NCBI GenBank assembly: GCA_024234855.1
Contig: JACKNN010000005.1
Coordinates: 124,001 to 188,000 of the forward strand
Origin: Pseudomonadales bacterium
GTDB lineage: Bacteria > Pseudomonadota > Gammaproteobacteria > Pseudomonadales > Halieaceae
Length of the DNA: 64,000 nucleotides
Direction of reading: 5' to 3'
How positions within the stretch are numbered: the first letter of the stretch is position 1; each line of letters begins with the position of its first letter. Position numbers and translations under genes: made by a program. A model generated the notes under the pieces. It ran no database searches, had not been told where the DNA came from, and was given only the letters and a program-made list of their open reading frames with translations. Below, one piece after another: positions 33,868 through 43,351 of the stretch.

Positions 33868-36342
33868 CTATAATTCCCGCAACAGCGCCACCGGCGGGCT
33901 GGATACCACCTTGCGGCAGCTGAACACGCCGAGGCCGCCGATCAGCACCATGCCGGCGCCAATTCCCAGGGGCCACACCCAGGGTGAGGGCGTATAGCGC
34001 ATATCCATCACCCACTCCTGCAGCATATACACCGACAACTCCGCCGCCACGGTGGCCAGCAGGCCGGCGAACAGGCCCAGGGTGGCGAACTCGATGAACA
34101 GGCCGCCCAGCACCAGGCCGCGGCGCGCCCCCAGCGCCCGCAGGATGGCGCTCTCGTGCATGCGGGCATCGACGCTGGCCTGCACACCGGCCACCAGCAC
34201 CAGCGAGCCCGCCGCCAGGATCACAGCCAGCACCAGCTCAATGGCGGCTGACACCTGTTGCACTATGCTGCGTATCTGCTCGACCACGACATCCATCTCG
34301 ATCACTGTCACCGTGGGAAAGGTACGGATAAAGCGATTGAGGAAAGGTTTGTCCCCCGGCGCCAGGTAGAAACTCGTCATAAAGGTCGCCGGGTAGTCGG
34401 CCAGCAGGCGCGGCGGGAAAATCAGGAAGAAATTGGGCCGCATGGACTGCCAGTCCAGCTCCCGCAGGTTGGCCACCCGGGCCTGCAGCGGCTGGGAGCC
34501 CACCAGGAAATGCACTGTGTCACCCACGGCGATACCCAGCCGCTCGGCGAACTCGCGCTCAACCGACACCACCGCCTGGTCGGTCTGCGGCGACCACCAC
34601 TGACCGGCAAACAGGCGATTGCCCGCAGGCAGCGTATCGGACCAGGTGAAATTGCTCTCACGCTGGCGCCTGGAGTCCTCGGGGTCGTCGCTGGCCGGCA
34701 GCTCTTCCCCGTTCACCGCCATGATGCGACCGCGGATCATCGGGTACAGGGCTTCACTGGCGACATCCTGGGCTCGCAGGAACTGGTCCACCCGCTGCAC
34801 ATCCTCGGGGCCGATGTTGATCATGAAATGATTGGGCGTGCCGGGTGGCAGCTGGGTTTGCCACTCATCGATCAGGGAGGTGCGCACCAGCACGAGTACC
34901 AGCAGTAACATGATGGCCATGGCGAATATCACCACCTGCATGGCATTGCTGGTGCCGCGGCGCTGCAGGCCCGCCAGTGCGAGCCGCCAGATACTGCCGG
35001 CCCGCATACCCACCAGGCGACCGCCGCGGAGCAGCGTGAGGGCCAGCGCCAGGCCGAGCACGACAGTGATGGCCAGCCCCGCCAGGACGGCCAGGGTCAG
35101 CTGCCAGTCGCGGCTGTAGGCCCACATCAGCAGGGCCACCGCCACCAGGCCCAGGGCGTAGTCCCCCAGGGTGCGGCGGTTCTCCAGCGGGGTGTCCCGG
35201 CGCAGTACCCGCAGCGGGCTGGCCAGCGCCAGGCGACGCAGCGGCGGCCAGGCGAAGCAGAGCAGGCAGGTCAGGGCGGTCGCCGCGCCGATGGCGTAGG
35301 GTCGCGGCCCGCTGGGCCCGGGCTGCACCGGCAGTTGGTCACCGAACAGCGCAAAAAACACAGCCTGTATAGCCCAGCCCAGTAAACAGCCGATGGCAGT
35401 GGCGACTGCCCCCAGCAGCAGCAGGCTGCCACCGTACAGGCGGTTGACCCGGGCCGAGGTGGCGCCGAGGCTCTTCATGATGGCGACGTAATCGTTGTGG
35501 CGCTCGCTGAAACGGCGCGCCGCCAGGGCGATCGCCACGCCCGCCAGCACCACGCCCAGGCTGCCCGCCAGCAGCAGAAAGCGCTCGGCCCGTCGCAGGG
35601 CGCTGCCGATACCGGGCTGGCCCTCATTCACATCGAGCAGCCGCTGGCCATCACCCAGTTGCGGTTGCAACCACTGGCGGAAAGATTGCAGCAGGGCCGG
35701 TGGCGCCGCGTACAGCTGGCGGTACTCCACCCGGCTGCCCGGTTGCACCACCCCGGTGGCGGGGATATCGTCATAGTGCATCAGCACGCGGGGCCCGTAG
35801 CCGCCAAACGATGCCGCCTGGTCCGGTTCGCTGCGCGCGGCCGCCGTCACGGTAAATTCTGCCTCGCCGATCGCCACCCTATCGCCGATCGCTACCCCCA
35901 GCAGCGGGAACAGCCGGGATTCGAGCCAGACCTGGCCCCGCCCGGGGCCAGCGGCGGCCGGCAGCACTGCGCCGAAAGGCTGCTCGCTGTAGGTGAGCTC
36001 GCCGCGCAGCGGATAAGCGGCGCTCACCGCCTTCACCGATACCAGCTGCATGCTGTCATCACCGGCGTAGACCATGGAGGGAAACACCAGGGTGAGGCCG
36101 TGGCTCACCCCCAGCTGCTGCGCCCGTTGCAGCCAGGCCTGGGGCAGCTCCCGACTGCTGCGCACCACCAGGTCGGCGGCGAGAAAGCGGTGGCTCTCCT
36201 GGGTCAGGGCGTGCTGCAGACGGGTGGCAAAGGCGCTGATGCCGGATACCACGCCCACCGCCAGCACCAGCGCCAGCAACAATACCCCCAGTTCGCCGCC
36301 GCGCCAGTCCCTGGCCAGCATTTTGCTCGCGGTGACCGACAC
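33868..36342 (-). CDS. ybbP: FtsX-like ABC transporter permease (YbbP type)
   Basis: 824-aa permease with the fused double-FtsX plan: an N-terminal membrane helix (GVLLLALVLAVGVVSGIS by its ends), a large periplasmic MacB-like domain, a first FtsX core (about 240-420), further helices, a second periplasmic domain (about 500-670; TPNHFMINIGPEDVQRV) and a final FtsX core. The GTG at 36340-36342, 5 bp after the ATPase stop with GAGG upstream, is preferred over an ATG that would overlap the ATPase by 47 bp. With the ATPase next door and divergent tesA this matches the E. coli ybbA-ybbP locus; the substrate is unknown, with lipids or lipoproteins suspected. Confidence 0.9.
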   Translation of the reverse strand: MSVTASKMLARDWRGGELGVLLLALVLAVGVVSGISAFATRLQHALTQESHRFLAADLVVRSSRELPQAWLQRAQQLGVSHGLTLVFPSMVYAGDDSMQLVSVKAVSAAYPLRGELTYSEQPFGAVLPAAAGPGRGQVWLESRLFPLLGVAIGDRVAIGEAEFTVTAAARSEPDQAASFGGYGPRVLMHYDDIPATGVVQPGSRVEYRQLYAAPPALLQSFRQWLQPQLGDGQRLLDVNEGQPGIGSALRRAERFLLLAGSLGVVLAGVAIALAARRFSERHNDYVAIMKSLGATSARVNRLYGGSLLLLGAVATAIGCLLGWAIQAVFFALFGDQLPVQPGPSGPRPYAIGAATALTCLLCFAWPPLRRLALASPLRVLRRDTPLENRRTLGDYALGLVAVALLMWAYSRDWQLTLAVLAGLAITVVLGLALALTLLRGGRLVGMRAGSIWRLALAGLQRRGTSNAMQVVIFAMAIMLLLVLVLVRTSLIDEWQTQLPPGTPNHFMINIGPEDVQRVDQFLRAQDVASEALYPMIRGRIMAVNGEELPASDDPEDSRRQRESNFTWSDTLPAGNRLFAGQWWSPQTDQAVVSVEREFAERLGIAVGDTVHFLVGSQPLQARVANLRELDWQSMRPNFFLIFPPRLLADYPATFMTSFYLAPGDKPFLNRFIRTFPTVTVIEMDVVVEQIRSIVQQVSAAIELVLAVILAAGSLVLVAGVQASVDARMHESAILRALGARRGLVLGGLFIEFATLGLFAGLLATVAAELSVYMLQEWVMDMRYTPSPWVWPLGIGAGMVLIGGLGVFSCRKVVSSPPVALLREL

Positions 36343-36346
36343 GGCC

Positions 36347-37009
36347 CTACGCCTCGACCACGGCGCCGGCTTCCAGGCAGATCCGCCGCTCACAGCGATC
36401 CGCCAGTTGCGCGTCGTGGGTCACCAGCACCAGGGTCGTGCCCTCCTCCCGGTTGAGCTCGAACAGCAGGTCGATAATATGGCCGCCAGTGCCGGTATCG
36501 AGATTGCCGGTGGGTTCATCGGCAAACAGGATGGAGGGGTGGGCGGCGAAAGCCCGGGCAATAGCCACCCGCTGCTGCTCGCCACCGGAGAGCTGGCGCG
36601 GGTAGTGGCTCATGCGCGGCCCCAGCCCCACCCGTTGCAGAAAGGCTTCGGCCTGCGCCCCGGCCCGCGCCTGCCGCTGCAACTCCAGCGGCAGCATGAC
36701 ATTTTCCAGGGCCGTGAGCGCGGGCAGCAACTGGAACGACTGGAATACGAAACCCACGTGGCGGCCGCGAAACAGAGCGCGCCCGTCTTCATCCAGTTCA
36801 CCCAGGTCGGTATCCCCTATCACCACCCTGCCACCGCTGGCCTCATCGAGACCGGCCAGCAACCCGAGCAGGGTCGACTTGCCCGATCCGGAGGCGCCGA
36901 CAATCGCCACGGATTCACCCGACTTGATTTCCAGCGTGATCCCTTTCAGTATTTCGAGTTCGGTTCCCGCCATCGGGATCCGCTTCTGGAGATTCTCGAC
37001 TTTGATCAT
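36347..37009 (-). CDS. ybbA: ABC transporter ATPase (YbbA type, LolD/MacB family)
   Basis: 220-aa ATPase partner of the FtsX-like permease. Walker A GASGSGKST, Q-loop VFQSFQLLP, signature LSGGEQQRVAIARA, Walker B ILFADEPTGNLD and switch VTHD; the DEPTGNLD form is typical of the LolD/MacB/FtsE group. Its start codon lies 2 bp from the divergent tesA start (TTG at 37002), so the two 5' ends overlap by 8 bp. Function with ybbP is by synteny. Confidence 0.93.
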   Translation of the reverse strand: MIKVENLQKRIPMAGTELEILKGITLEIKSGESVAIVGASGSGKSTLLGLLAGLDEASGGRVVIGDTDLGELDEDGRALFRGRHVGFVFQSFQLLPALTALENVMLPLELQRQARAGAQAEAFLQRVGLGPRMSHYPRQLSGGEQQRVAIARAFAAHPSILFADEPTGNLDTGTGGHIIDLLFELNREEGTTLVLVTHDAQLADRCERRICLEAGAVVEA

Positions 37010-37649
37010 TAAACGTATCCTTTACCCCGTTGTACGCGCGGGCCTGCTGGCCGGATTGCTCCTGCTCTGCCTGTCCTGCAACGCGCAAGCGCGGGAGCAC
37101 AGCATCCTGGTGCTGGGGGATAGTATCAGTGCCGCCTACGGCATGTCTCTCGAACAGGGCTGGGTAAATCTGCTGGCACAGCAGCTGGCGCAGGCCGAGC
37201 CACCGGTCGAGGTGATCAATGCCAGCATCAGCGGGGAGACTACCGCCGGCGGCCTGCGCCGGCTGCCGGAACTGCTGGCACAGCACAAGCCCGGTATCGT
37301 CATAATTGAACTGGGCGCCAATGACGGGCTCCGGGGCTACCCGCTCGCCGGCTTGCGGGCCAACCTGGAAAAGCTTGCCACACTGTCAGCCCGCGCCGGC
37401 GCCCGGGTTATACTGGTCGCCATGGAAATCCCACCCAACTACGGCGCCCGTTACACTTCCGGTTTTCGCCAGAGCTTCGTCGATATCGCCGACAGCACCG
37501 ACAGCACCCTGGCCCCTTTCCTGCTTGACTCGGTGGCGACCGATCCCGCGCTGATGCAGGCCGATGGCATCCACCCCCGCGCCGAGGCCCAGGTCACACT
37601 GCTGCGCAATATCCTGCCGACGATCCAAGCCGTACTGGCGCGCCGATGA
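37002..37649 (+). CDS. tesA: Periplasmic acyl-CoA thioesterase/lysophospholipase TesA-like (SGNH hydrolase)
   Basis: Periplasmic SGNH esterase, 215 aa. The frame is open far upstream, but homology begins at the signal peptide, so I use the TTG at 37002 with GGAG about 10 bases before it; no ATG exists at this place. Signal peptide KRILYPVVRAGLLAGLLLL ending NAQA before REH. SGNH blocks: GDSISAAYG (catalytic Ser), the Gly block NASISGETT, ELGANDGLRG (Asn), and DGIHP with the catalytic Asp and His. Divergent from ybbA as in E. coli; its stop overlaps the bioA start (ATGA). Confidence 0.92.
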   Translation: MIIKRILYPVVRAGLLAGLLLLCLSCNAQAREHSILVLGDSISAAYGMSLEQGWVNLLAQQLAQAEPPVEVINASISGETTAGGLRRLPELLAQHKPGIVIIELGANDGLRGYPLAGLRANLEKLATLSARAGARVILVAMEIPPNYGARYTSGFRQSFVDIADSTDSTLAPFLLDSVATDPALMQADGIHPRAEAQVTLLRNILPTIQAVLARR

Positions 37650-38938
37650 GCGACTGGACCTGGGATAAGTTGCAGGCCGCCGATCGCGCGACGGTATGGC
37701 ACCCCTACGCCTCCGCCACCGACCCACCCGATGTAGTGCCTGTAACCGGCGCCGCCGGCGTGCACTTGCAGCTGGCGGACGGCAGGCGCCTGCTCGACGG
37801 CATGGCCTCCTGGTGGTGCGCAATTCACGGCTACAACAACCCCGCCCTCAATCGCGCGGTGCGGGACCAGTTGGGACAGATGTCCCACGTCATGTTCGGC
37901 GGCCTCACCCACACGCCGGCGGTAAAGCTCGCGCAACTGCTTACCCGGCTGACACCCGAGAGCCTGAATCGCGTGTTCTTCAGCGATTCCGGCTCGGTGG
38001 CGGTGGAAGTCGCGCTGAAAATGGCGATCCAGTACTGGTACTCAGTGGGCCGACCGGACAAGCAGAAAATGGTGGCGCTGCGCAACGGCTATCACGGCGA
38101 TACCTTTGGCGCCATGGCGGTGTGTGACCCCGATACCGGCATGCACCACCTGTTCGGCGATGTGCTGCCAAAACATCACTTCGCTCCCGCCCCCGGCTGT
38201 CGCTTCGGCGAGCCCTGTCCCGACAGCGAAATGGTCGCCATCACCGACCTGCTGACCGAGCATCACCAGGAGATTGCGGCTATTATCGTCGAGCCGGTCG
38301 TGCAGGGTGCCGGCGGCATGCGGTTCTATTCGGCCCAGTACCTGGTGCATTTGCGCGCGCTGTGCGATGCCTTCGATATCCTGCTGATCTTCGATGAAAT
38401 CGCTACCGGCTTCGGCCGCACCGGCAAGTTGTTTGCACTGGAGCACGCCGGTGTTGAACCCGATATCCTGTGCCTCGGCAAGGCCCTCACCGGCGGCTAT
38501 ATGACACTCGCCGCCACCTTGTGCAACGATCGCATCAGCACCGGCATCAGCGAGGGCGAAGCCGGCGCCTTCATGCACGGCCCCACCTTCATGGCCAACC
38601 CCCTGGCCTGCGCCACGGCCATCGCCAGCATAGAACTGCTCTTGTCCCAGCCCTGGCAGCGCACCGTACAGCGGCTGCACCGGGACCTGACCGCGGGCCT
38701 GGAACCGGCCCGGGAGCTGGACAACGTCGCCGAGGTGAGAACCCTGGGCGCGATCGGCGTCATTGAATTGAAAGAACCGGTGGACATGCGCAGGGTACAA
38801 CCGATGTTTGTCGAGCGCGGGGTATGGGTAAGACCCTTCGGCAAACTGGTCTACGCCATGCCCCCCTTTGTAATGAACAGCGATGATGTCGCCACGTTGA
38901 CCGCCGCGATGGTTGATGTGGTGGCGCAGATCCGGTGA
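37646..38938 (+). CDS. bioA: Adenosylmethionine-8-amino-7-oxononanoate aminotransferase
   Basis: PLP aminotransferase that makes 7,8-diaminopelargonate from KAPA with S-adenosylmethionine as amino donor, in biotin synthesis. 430 aa: VWHPYAS near the N-terminus and SWWCAIHGYNNP (binding-pocket signature of BioA), IFDEIATGFGRTG, the PLP lysine K279 in LCLGKALTGGY, and MHGPTFMANPLACATA. Coupled to tesA by a 4-bp overlap. Other bio genes are not in the window. Confidence 0.97.
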   Translation: MSDWTWDKLQAADRATVWHPYASATDPPDVVPVTGAAGVHLQLADGRRLLDGMASWWCAIHGYNNPALNRAVRDQLGQMSHVMFGGLTHTPAVKLAQLLTRLTPESLNRVFFSDSGSVAVEVALKMAIQYWYSVGRPDKQKMVALRNGYHGDTFGAMAVCDPDTGMHHLFGDVLPKHHFAPAPGCRFGEPCPDSEMVAITDLLTEHHQEIAAIIVEPVVQGAGGMRFYSAQYLVHLRALCDAFDILLIFDEIATGFGRTGKLFALEHAGVEPDILCLGKALTGGYMTLAATLCNDRISTGISEGEAGAFMHGPTFMANPLACATAIASIELLLSQPWQRTVQRLHRDLTAGLEPARELDNVAEVRTLGAIGVIELKEPVDMRRVQPMFVERGVWVRPFGKLVYAMPPFVMNSDDVATLTAAMVDVVAQIR

Positions 38939-39033
38939 CTGTATAGAAATAAGTACACTGGCTCTTGCGACCGCCGCGACTTCAGCTTGTGGCACGGGTA
39001 TACATTTTTACCCGCAATCTGCGTTCATATTAC

Positions 39034-40260
39034 TCAGTCCTCCAGCATGGCCAGTACCTGCTCGCGGATGGGACTGAAACGGGCATGGCTGATATCCATC
39101 GCCCGGCGCAGGAATTGGGCGCTGCCCCCCAGTTTGTTGTGCTCCTGGGCGAAACTGATGCTGCTGTTCTGTTCCGGGTCGCGGATGACCCCCATCGGGT
39201 CTTCGCCTCGCTGCACCCGCTCGAGCTGGTCCGACAGTAATTTCCTGAGCAATACGATCCCGCGATCGGAACTCACCAGCATTTCCCTGCTGCGGTCGGC
39301 GATGGCTCCCTGGCTGACCCAGGCCATGATGTCCCCGCCATCGACGAAATCCACCCGGAAATTCCCCTGCTCATCCCGCCAGGGCACCTCGTACAGCGGC
39401 ACGAACTCCTGCGCCGGTGCACGCTTGCCAGTCGGCGGCAGGTAGCAGGAGTACCAGTAGTGCATGGTGGTGACGTCATCCACCGGCACCCGGATCTGGA
39501 AGCGATGCTGGCCCTGGGAACCGACCCGCAGGGTGACAGGAAATATCAATGGGTGCCCTACTCGCCAGTCGTCGTCCGATTCGGACCCCCCGACCAGTTG
39601 CCGGCGTTTGATAATGCCGAATTCAAACAGGTCAAAGCCTATTTTTTCATGCTTGCGACTGTAGTGTGAAGCCCCGGCCTCCTCCCCCAACTGGACCTGC
39701 AAATGATGCCCGTGCAGGTATTCCACGTGAACCGGATCGACGCTGTTTTCCATTATTTGCAGCCAGTTGCAGGGCAGCTGCGCGCGCCCCACATCGCGCA
39801 ACACGCCCTCCCACAGAAACAGGTCATAGCGTGGCAATAAGGGTGCAGGTGCCGGGCCGAGGTAGGCGAAGATCAGTCCGCCCATTTCCTCCACGCCATA
39901 GGCGACAATCGCGGCCCGCTCCAGCAGCCTGCCGTTTGCATTCTCCGCGGGCATTTGCACACAGGCGCCAGTGCGATCAAAAGTCCAGCCATGATACGGA
40001 CAGGCGAGTCCTGCACTGTTCGCCAGTCCGTAACCCAGGGACGCGCCCCGGTGAGGACAATACCGCGCCAGCAGGCCCAGCCGGCCATCGGGGTCACGAA
40101 ATACCGCCAGATCCTCCCCCAGCAGACGCACTTCACGAGCCGCCCCCGCCGGCAATTCCACACTGGCAAGAATGGGATACCAGTAATAACGCAGCAGCGT
40201 CCCCATGGGTGTGCCGGGCCCGACCCGGGTTAGGCGGTCCTGTTCCGCGGCGCTGAGCAT
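39034..40260 (-). CDS. Rieske non-haem iron oxygenase, alpha subunit (vanillate/phthalate oxygenase type)
   Basis: Ring-hydroxylating or O/N-demethylating oxygenase component, 408 aa. Rieske [2Fe-2S] ligands are C68/H70 in ARYCPHRGASLG and C87/H90 in CPYHGWTFD. The mononuclear iron site is in NSVDPVHVEYLH (D175, H178, H183), with the bridging acid preceding. Single-subunit size, VanA/phthalate-4,5-dioxygenase class. No reductase or ferredoxin gene is adjacent, so electrons must come from elsewhere. It is last in a coupled three-gene run: its ATG shares one base with the upstream stop (40260). The substrate is unknown. Confidence 0.88.
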   Translation of the reverse strand: MLSAAEQDRLTRVGPGTPMGTLLRYYWYPILASVELPAGAAREVRLLGEDLAVFRDPDGRLGLLARYCPHRGASLGYGLANSAGLACPYHGWTFDRTGACVQMPAENANGRLLERAAIVAYGVEEMGGLIFAYLGPAPAPLLPRYDLFLWEGVLRDVGRAQLPCNWLQIMENSVDPVHVEYLHGHHLQVQLGEEAGASHYSRKHEKIGFDLFEFGIIKRRQLVGGSESDDDWRVGHPLIFPVTLRVGSQGQHRFQIRVPVDDVTTMHYWYSCYLPPTGKRAPAQEFVPLYEVPWRDEQGNFRVDFVDGGDIMAWVSQGAIADRSREMLVSSDRGIVLLRKLLSDQLERVQRGEDPMGVIRDPEQNSSISFAQEHNKLGGSAQFLRRAMDISHARFSPIREQVLAMLED

Positions 40261-42170
40261 CAGGCCTCGCTCCGGTAGCGCATTTGTACACGGCTGAAAA
40301 ACTCCCGGTCCCAGGCCCCGTGTTCCGGCGGGCCGATCTGCGATGCCTTGCGTCCTCCAAACGGGGCTGCCGGGTGTATCCTCATGCCCTGTCCGTCGAT
40401 GAGGATTCCCGCATCGGCCACCTCCAGAAATGCCGCCATTTTTGCCTCCGTGCCGGTGGCGATACCGGCCAGCAATCCCTGGCGAACACCATTCACCAGC
40501 GTCACCCCGTGCTCGAAATCATCCGCCACCTGCAATACCGCTACCGGACCGAACAACTCCTCCTGCACCAGGGGGTCATCCGCCGGCACGCCAGCCAGTA
40601 AAGTGGGCGGATAATAATGGCCGGCGCCGGTCATCATCTCGCCGCCAGAGCGCGCGACGACAGTGGCTCCGCGCGCCAGGGCTGCCGCCACTGTACCGGC
40701 TACCCGGTTGAGTTGGGCTGCGCAGATGAGCGGCCCCACGTCACAGCTGGCGTGTGCGGGACTACCGATCTGCAGGTCCTGCATGGCGTTGCTGAACAGT
40801 GCTTCGAAACGCTCCCGTGCCGCCCGCTCCACCACAAAGCGCCGCACCGCGGTGCAGCGCTGACCGGCAAATCCGTACGCCATTCGGACCCAGGTGGCAG
40901 CCTGCCGTTCCATATCCGCATCCGCCAGCACCAGCAGCGCGTTATTGCCACCGAGCTCCGCCTGCAATGGTTTGCCCGCCGACCGGCAGATGGCCGCCAC
41001 TGCCCGGCCCGCCTGCTCCGGCCCGGTCAGGGACACCGCGTCCACCAGTGGGTGCGCGACCAGTTCACCGACCTGTGCAGGGCCGCCATCAACCAACTGG
41101 ACCAGGTCGCCGGGCAGGCCGCTCGCGCGCAGCAGCACAAGCAAATGGCGGGAAATATTATCGGCCTGGAAGGCCGGTTTCCAGACGATGCCGTTTCCCA
41201 GCATCAGCGCGGCCGCCAGCTTGCCGACGGGAATCGCCACCGGGTTATTCCAGGGCGTGACGATCGCCACCACGCCATGGGGTTGGTAGCATACCGTCGC
41301 GCCCGGTTCGATGGTTTCCCGGTCCGACAGCGCCAGGGCTGCCTCGAGATGGCCCAGGGCCCGGCGCATCTCGTCGCTGGCATCACGGCGCGGTTTACCC
41401 AACTCATGTACCAGCAGGTCTACCAGCGGTTCCCCGGCTGAGCGCAGGCGGTCCGTGAAACACCTGAAGATATCCCGTCGCAAGCCCATCGGTTGTCGGC
41501 GCCACTGCTGCGCGGCCGCGGCAGCGCGACTTACCGCCGTATTAATAGAGGCAGGCGAGCTGCGCTGCACCCTCACCACTACCTGGCCTGGCTGGTCGGG
41601 ATTGCAATGGACATCCTCCTGTGGAGGCATATTCAGCAGTTCCGCACTACTGGTAAATCGAGCGGCCCGGCCCTGCAGGTAATCCCGGGTAATCCGGGCG
41701 TGGAGGGGGTCGATGGAGGCAACGCCGTCTTCCAGCACGGTGATCTGGTAGCCCCGTTCGTAGGCGTCCATGACCGTGGCCCGCACACAGCTATGCGTGT
41801 AAACCCCCGCCAGCCACAACTCATCCACCCGCGCCGAGCGCAACCAGGCATCCAGCGCGGGATTGCCAAAGCCACTGAAAAACTGTTTATGAAAAACCGC
41901 CTCGGACTCCAGCGCGGCAAATTCCCCGGGCGCTTCAGCCCCCGGGGTGCCTGCCACACACTCCCACAGACCGGCGCGCTGCCAATGGGGCATGCGGTCG
42001 GTGCCGGTAGCCTCCACCCGGGTGTGGATATGGCCCACCGGCATACCACTGGCCCGGGCAAAGGCGAGTACATTGCTGATCGGACCGGCGATATCCTTCA
42101 GGGCCGGCAGCAATCCCGGGCGGTTGAGAAAGTCGTGCTGGAGATCCACCAGCAGCAGGGCCGTTGGCAT
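40260..42170 (-). CDS. Isochorismatase-like hydrolase fused to aldehyde dehydrogenase
   Basis: One 636-aa frame with two enzyme domains. Residues 1-180 are a cysteine hydrolase of the isochorismatase/amidohydrolase superfamily: D9 in LLVDLQHDF, K95 in FHKQFFSGF and C128 in THSCVRATVMDA form the triad. Residues about 195-630 are an aldehyde dehydrogenase: PWNNPVAIP (catalytic N308), ELGGNN (E405), GQRCTAVRR (catalytic C439) and EELFGPVAVL. Both active sites look intact. I know of no standard fusion of this order. A hydrolase releasing ammonia or an acid from an amide, followed by aldehyde oxidation, would be a natural pair. Coupled at both ends (1-bp overlaps) to the dehydrogenase and Rieske genes. 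Confidence 0.88.
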   Translation of the reverse strand: MPTALLLVDLQHDFLNRPGLLPALKDIAGPISNVLAFARASGMPVGHIHTRVEATGTDRMPHWQRAGLWECVAGTPGAEAPGEFAALESEAVFHKQFFSGFGNPALDAWLRSARVDELWLAGVYTHSCVRATVMDAYERGYQITVLEDGVASIDPLHARITRDYLQGRAARFTSSAELLNMPPQEDVHCNPDQPGQVVVRVQRSSPASINTAVSRAAAAAQQWRRQPMGLRRDIFRCFTDRLRSAGEPLVDLLVHELGKPRRDASDEMRRALGHLEAALALSDRETIEPGATVCYQPHGVVAIVTPWNNPVAIPVGKLAAALMLGNGIVWKPAFQADNISRHLLVLLRASGLPGDLVQLVDGGPAQVGELVAHPLVDAVSLTGPEQAGRAVAAICRSAGKPLQAELGGNNALLVLADADMERQAATWVRMAYGFAGQRCTAVRRFVVERAARERFEALFSNAMQDLQIGSPAHASCDVGPLICAAQLNRVAGTVAAALARGATVVARSGGEMMTGAGHYYPPTLLAGVPADDPLVQEELFGPVAVLQVADDFEHGVTLVNGVRQGLLAGIATGTEAKMAAFLEVADAGILIDGQGMRIHPAAPFGGRKASQIGPPEHGAWDREFFSRVQMRYRSEA

Positions 42171-43351
42171 CAGTCCGACTGGCCGCCGCGCAAGACCGGG
42201 GTGCTGTTATTGCTGCCAAGAGCAACACCCAGCTCGACCGCTACGGCCTCTCCCATTTCAAGCGTAGATAACAGCTTTGCCCCGGGCGCGAGAATATCCG
42301 CCGTGCGCAGGCCCTTCGCCAGCACCGTGTTGCATGCGGCAAACAGCGCGTCTGCCAGCTCAAACAGGCCGAAGCTCTCGCGCAGCAGAGCTGCCAGGCT
42401 CTGGAGCTGGCCCAGGGGGTTGGCGGTACCGGTGCCCGCCAGGTCGTAGGCTGCACCGTGGGCGGTCTGGTACACGGCATTGCCGACCTCATTTACGTTA
42501 AAGGAGTAGGACATACCGCGGGAACCCAGCAACAGGGCGGCAACGTCTCCCAGCACGTCGCCAAACATATTCGGGGTGACGACTACGTCAAATGCGGCGG
42601 CCTGAGCCAACAGCAGGTAGGCGGCGGTATCCACTTCCAGAAAACGCAACTGAACCCCGCTATCCGTCGCGCATTGGTGGGCGACATCTACCCACAGTTC
42701 GCTGATGGCAGGTGTGCCGCCGGGTTTATGGACCACGCACAGGCGATTGCGACGCTGCCCCGCCGCTGCCACCGCAAGGGCTATGATTCGCTGCACATGG
42801 GCTTCGTCATAGGAAAAGCTGTGGTGGGCGCGCAGCCCGCGATCAGTTTGCTCGGTGCGCCAGGCGCCCTGGTAGACCCCGCCGACATTTTCACGTACCA
42901 CCAGTAGATCCACATCGCGCACAGCGGCCTCGCGCAGGACCCCGGTGTCGCGCAGCGCAGGCAGCGGCTGCAGTGGAACAAACTTGCAGAAAATATCGAA
43001 CTTCAAGCGCAACTGGTAGACGAATCGGTCACCGCCGGGACCGCAGAACAACGGCGCACCACGGCCAAAACTGTGGCGACAAAACGCCACTACCTCTTCC
43101 GTCAGCGCGGTGCCGCTTTCCGCCAGCGCGTCCTTCCCGATCCTGCCACCGTACTCCACATCAAAGCGGTAGGGCGTATTGTGTTCTATCGCTTCAAAGA
43201 CGGGTTGGCAGGCCGCAATGAGTTCGGGGCCGATGCCCTCGCCCTGCAGCACAGCCAGGGGTAAGGCACCGCCGGACCGCAGGGGTGCTCGCTTGCTGAC
43301 AAGGTTGCTGAGCCGCAACTGGTCCGATTTCACTAGATCTGGTATCCCCAC
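42170..43351 (-). CDS. Isocitrate/isopropylmalate dehydrogenase-family enzyme
   Basis: Beta-hydroxyacid oxidative decarboxylase family, 393 aa from a GTG at 43349-43351; a GTG six codons later is also possible, and neither has a convincing ribosome site. Family features: GEGIGPELI (37-43 onward), RENVGGVYQG in the substrate loop, and VVTPNMFGDVLGDVAALL, which carries metal-binding aspartates. It differs from LeuB and Icd in the regions I can recall (no Icd phosphorylation-loop serine pattern), and there are no leu or icd neighbours. With the Rieske oxygenase and hydrolase-ALDH fusion it more likely acts in a dedicated catabolic route; tartrate- or homoisocitrate-type substrates are possibilities only. 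Confidence 0.85.
   Translation of the reverse strand: MGIPDLVKSDQLRLSNLVSKRAPLRSGGALPLAVLQGEGIGPELIAACQPVFEAIEHNTPYRFDVEYGGRIGKDALAESGTALTEEVVAFCRHSFGRGAPLFCGPGGDRFVYQLRLKFDIFCKFVPLQPLPALRDTGVLREAAVRDVDLLVVRENVGGVYQGAWRTEQTDRGLRAHHSFSYDEAHVQRIIALAVAAAGQRRNRLCVVHKPGGTPAISELWVDVAHQCATDSGVQLRFLEVDTAAYLLLAQAAAFDVVVTPNMFGDVLGDVAALLLGSRGMSYSFNVNEVGNAVYQTAHGAAYDLAGTGTANPLGQLQSLAALLRESFGLFELADALFAACNTVLAKGLRTADILAPGAKLLSTLEMGEAVAVELGVALGSNNSTPVLRGGQSD

Noticed and set aside
38995..39014. Hairpin CGGGTA/TACCCG between bioA and the Rieske gene as a terminator
   Set aside because: Stem is only 6 bp, with no T-run in a useful position on either strand.
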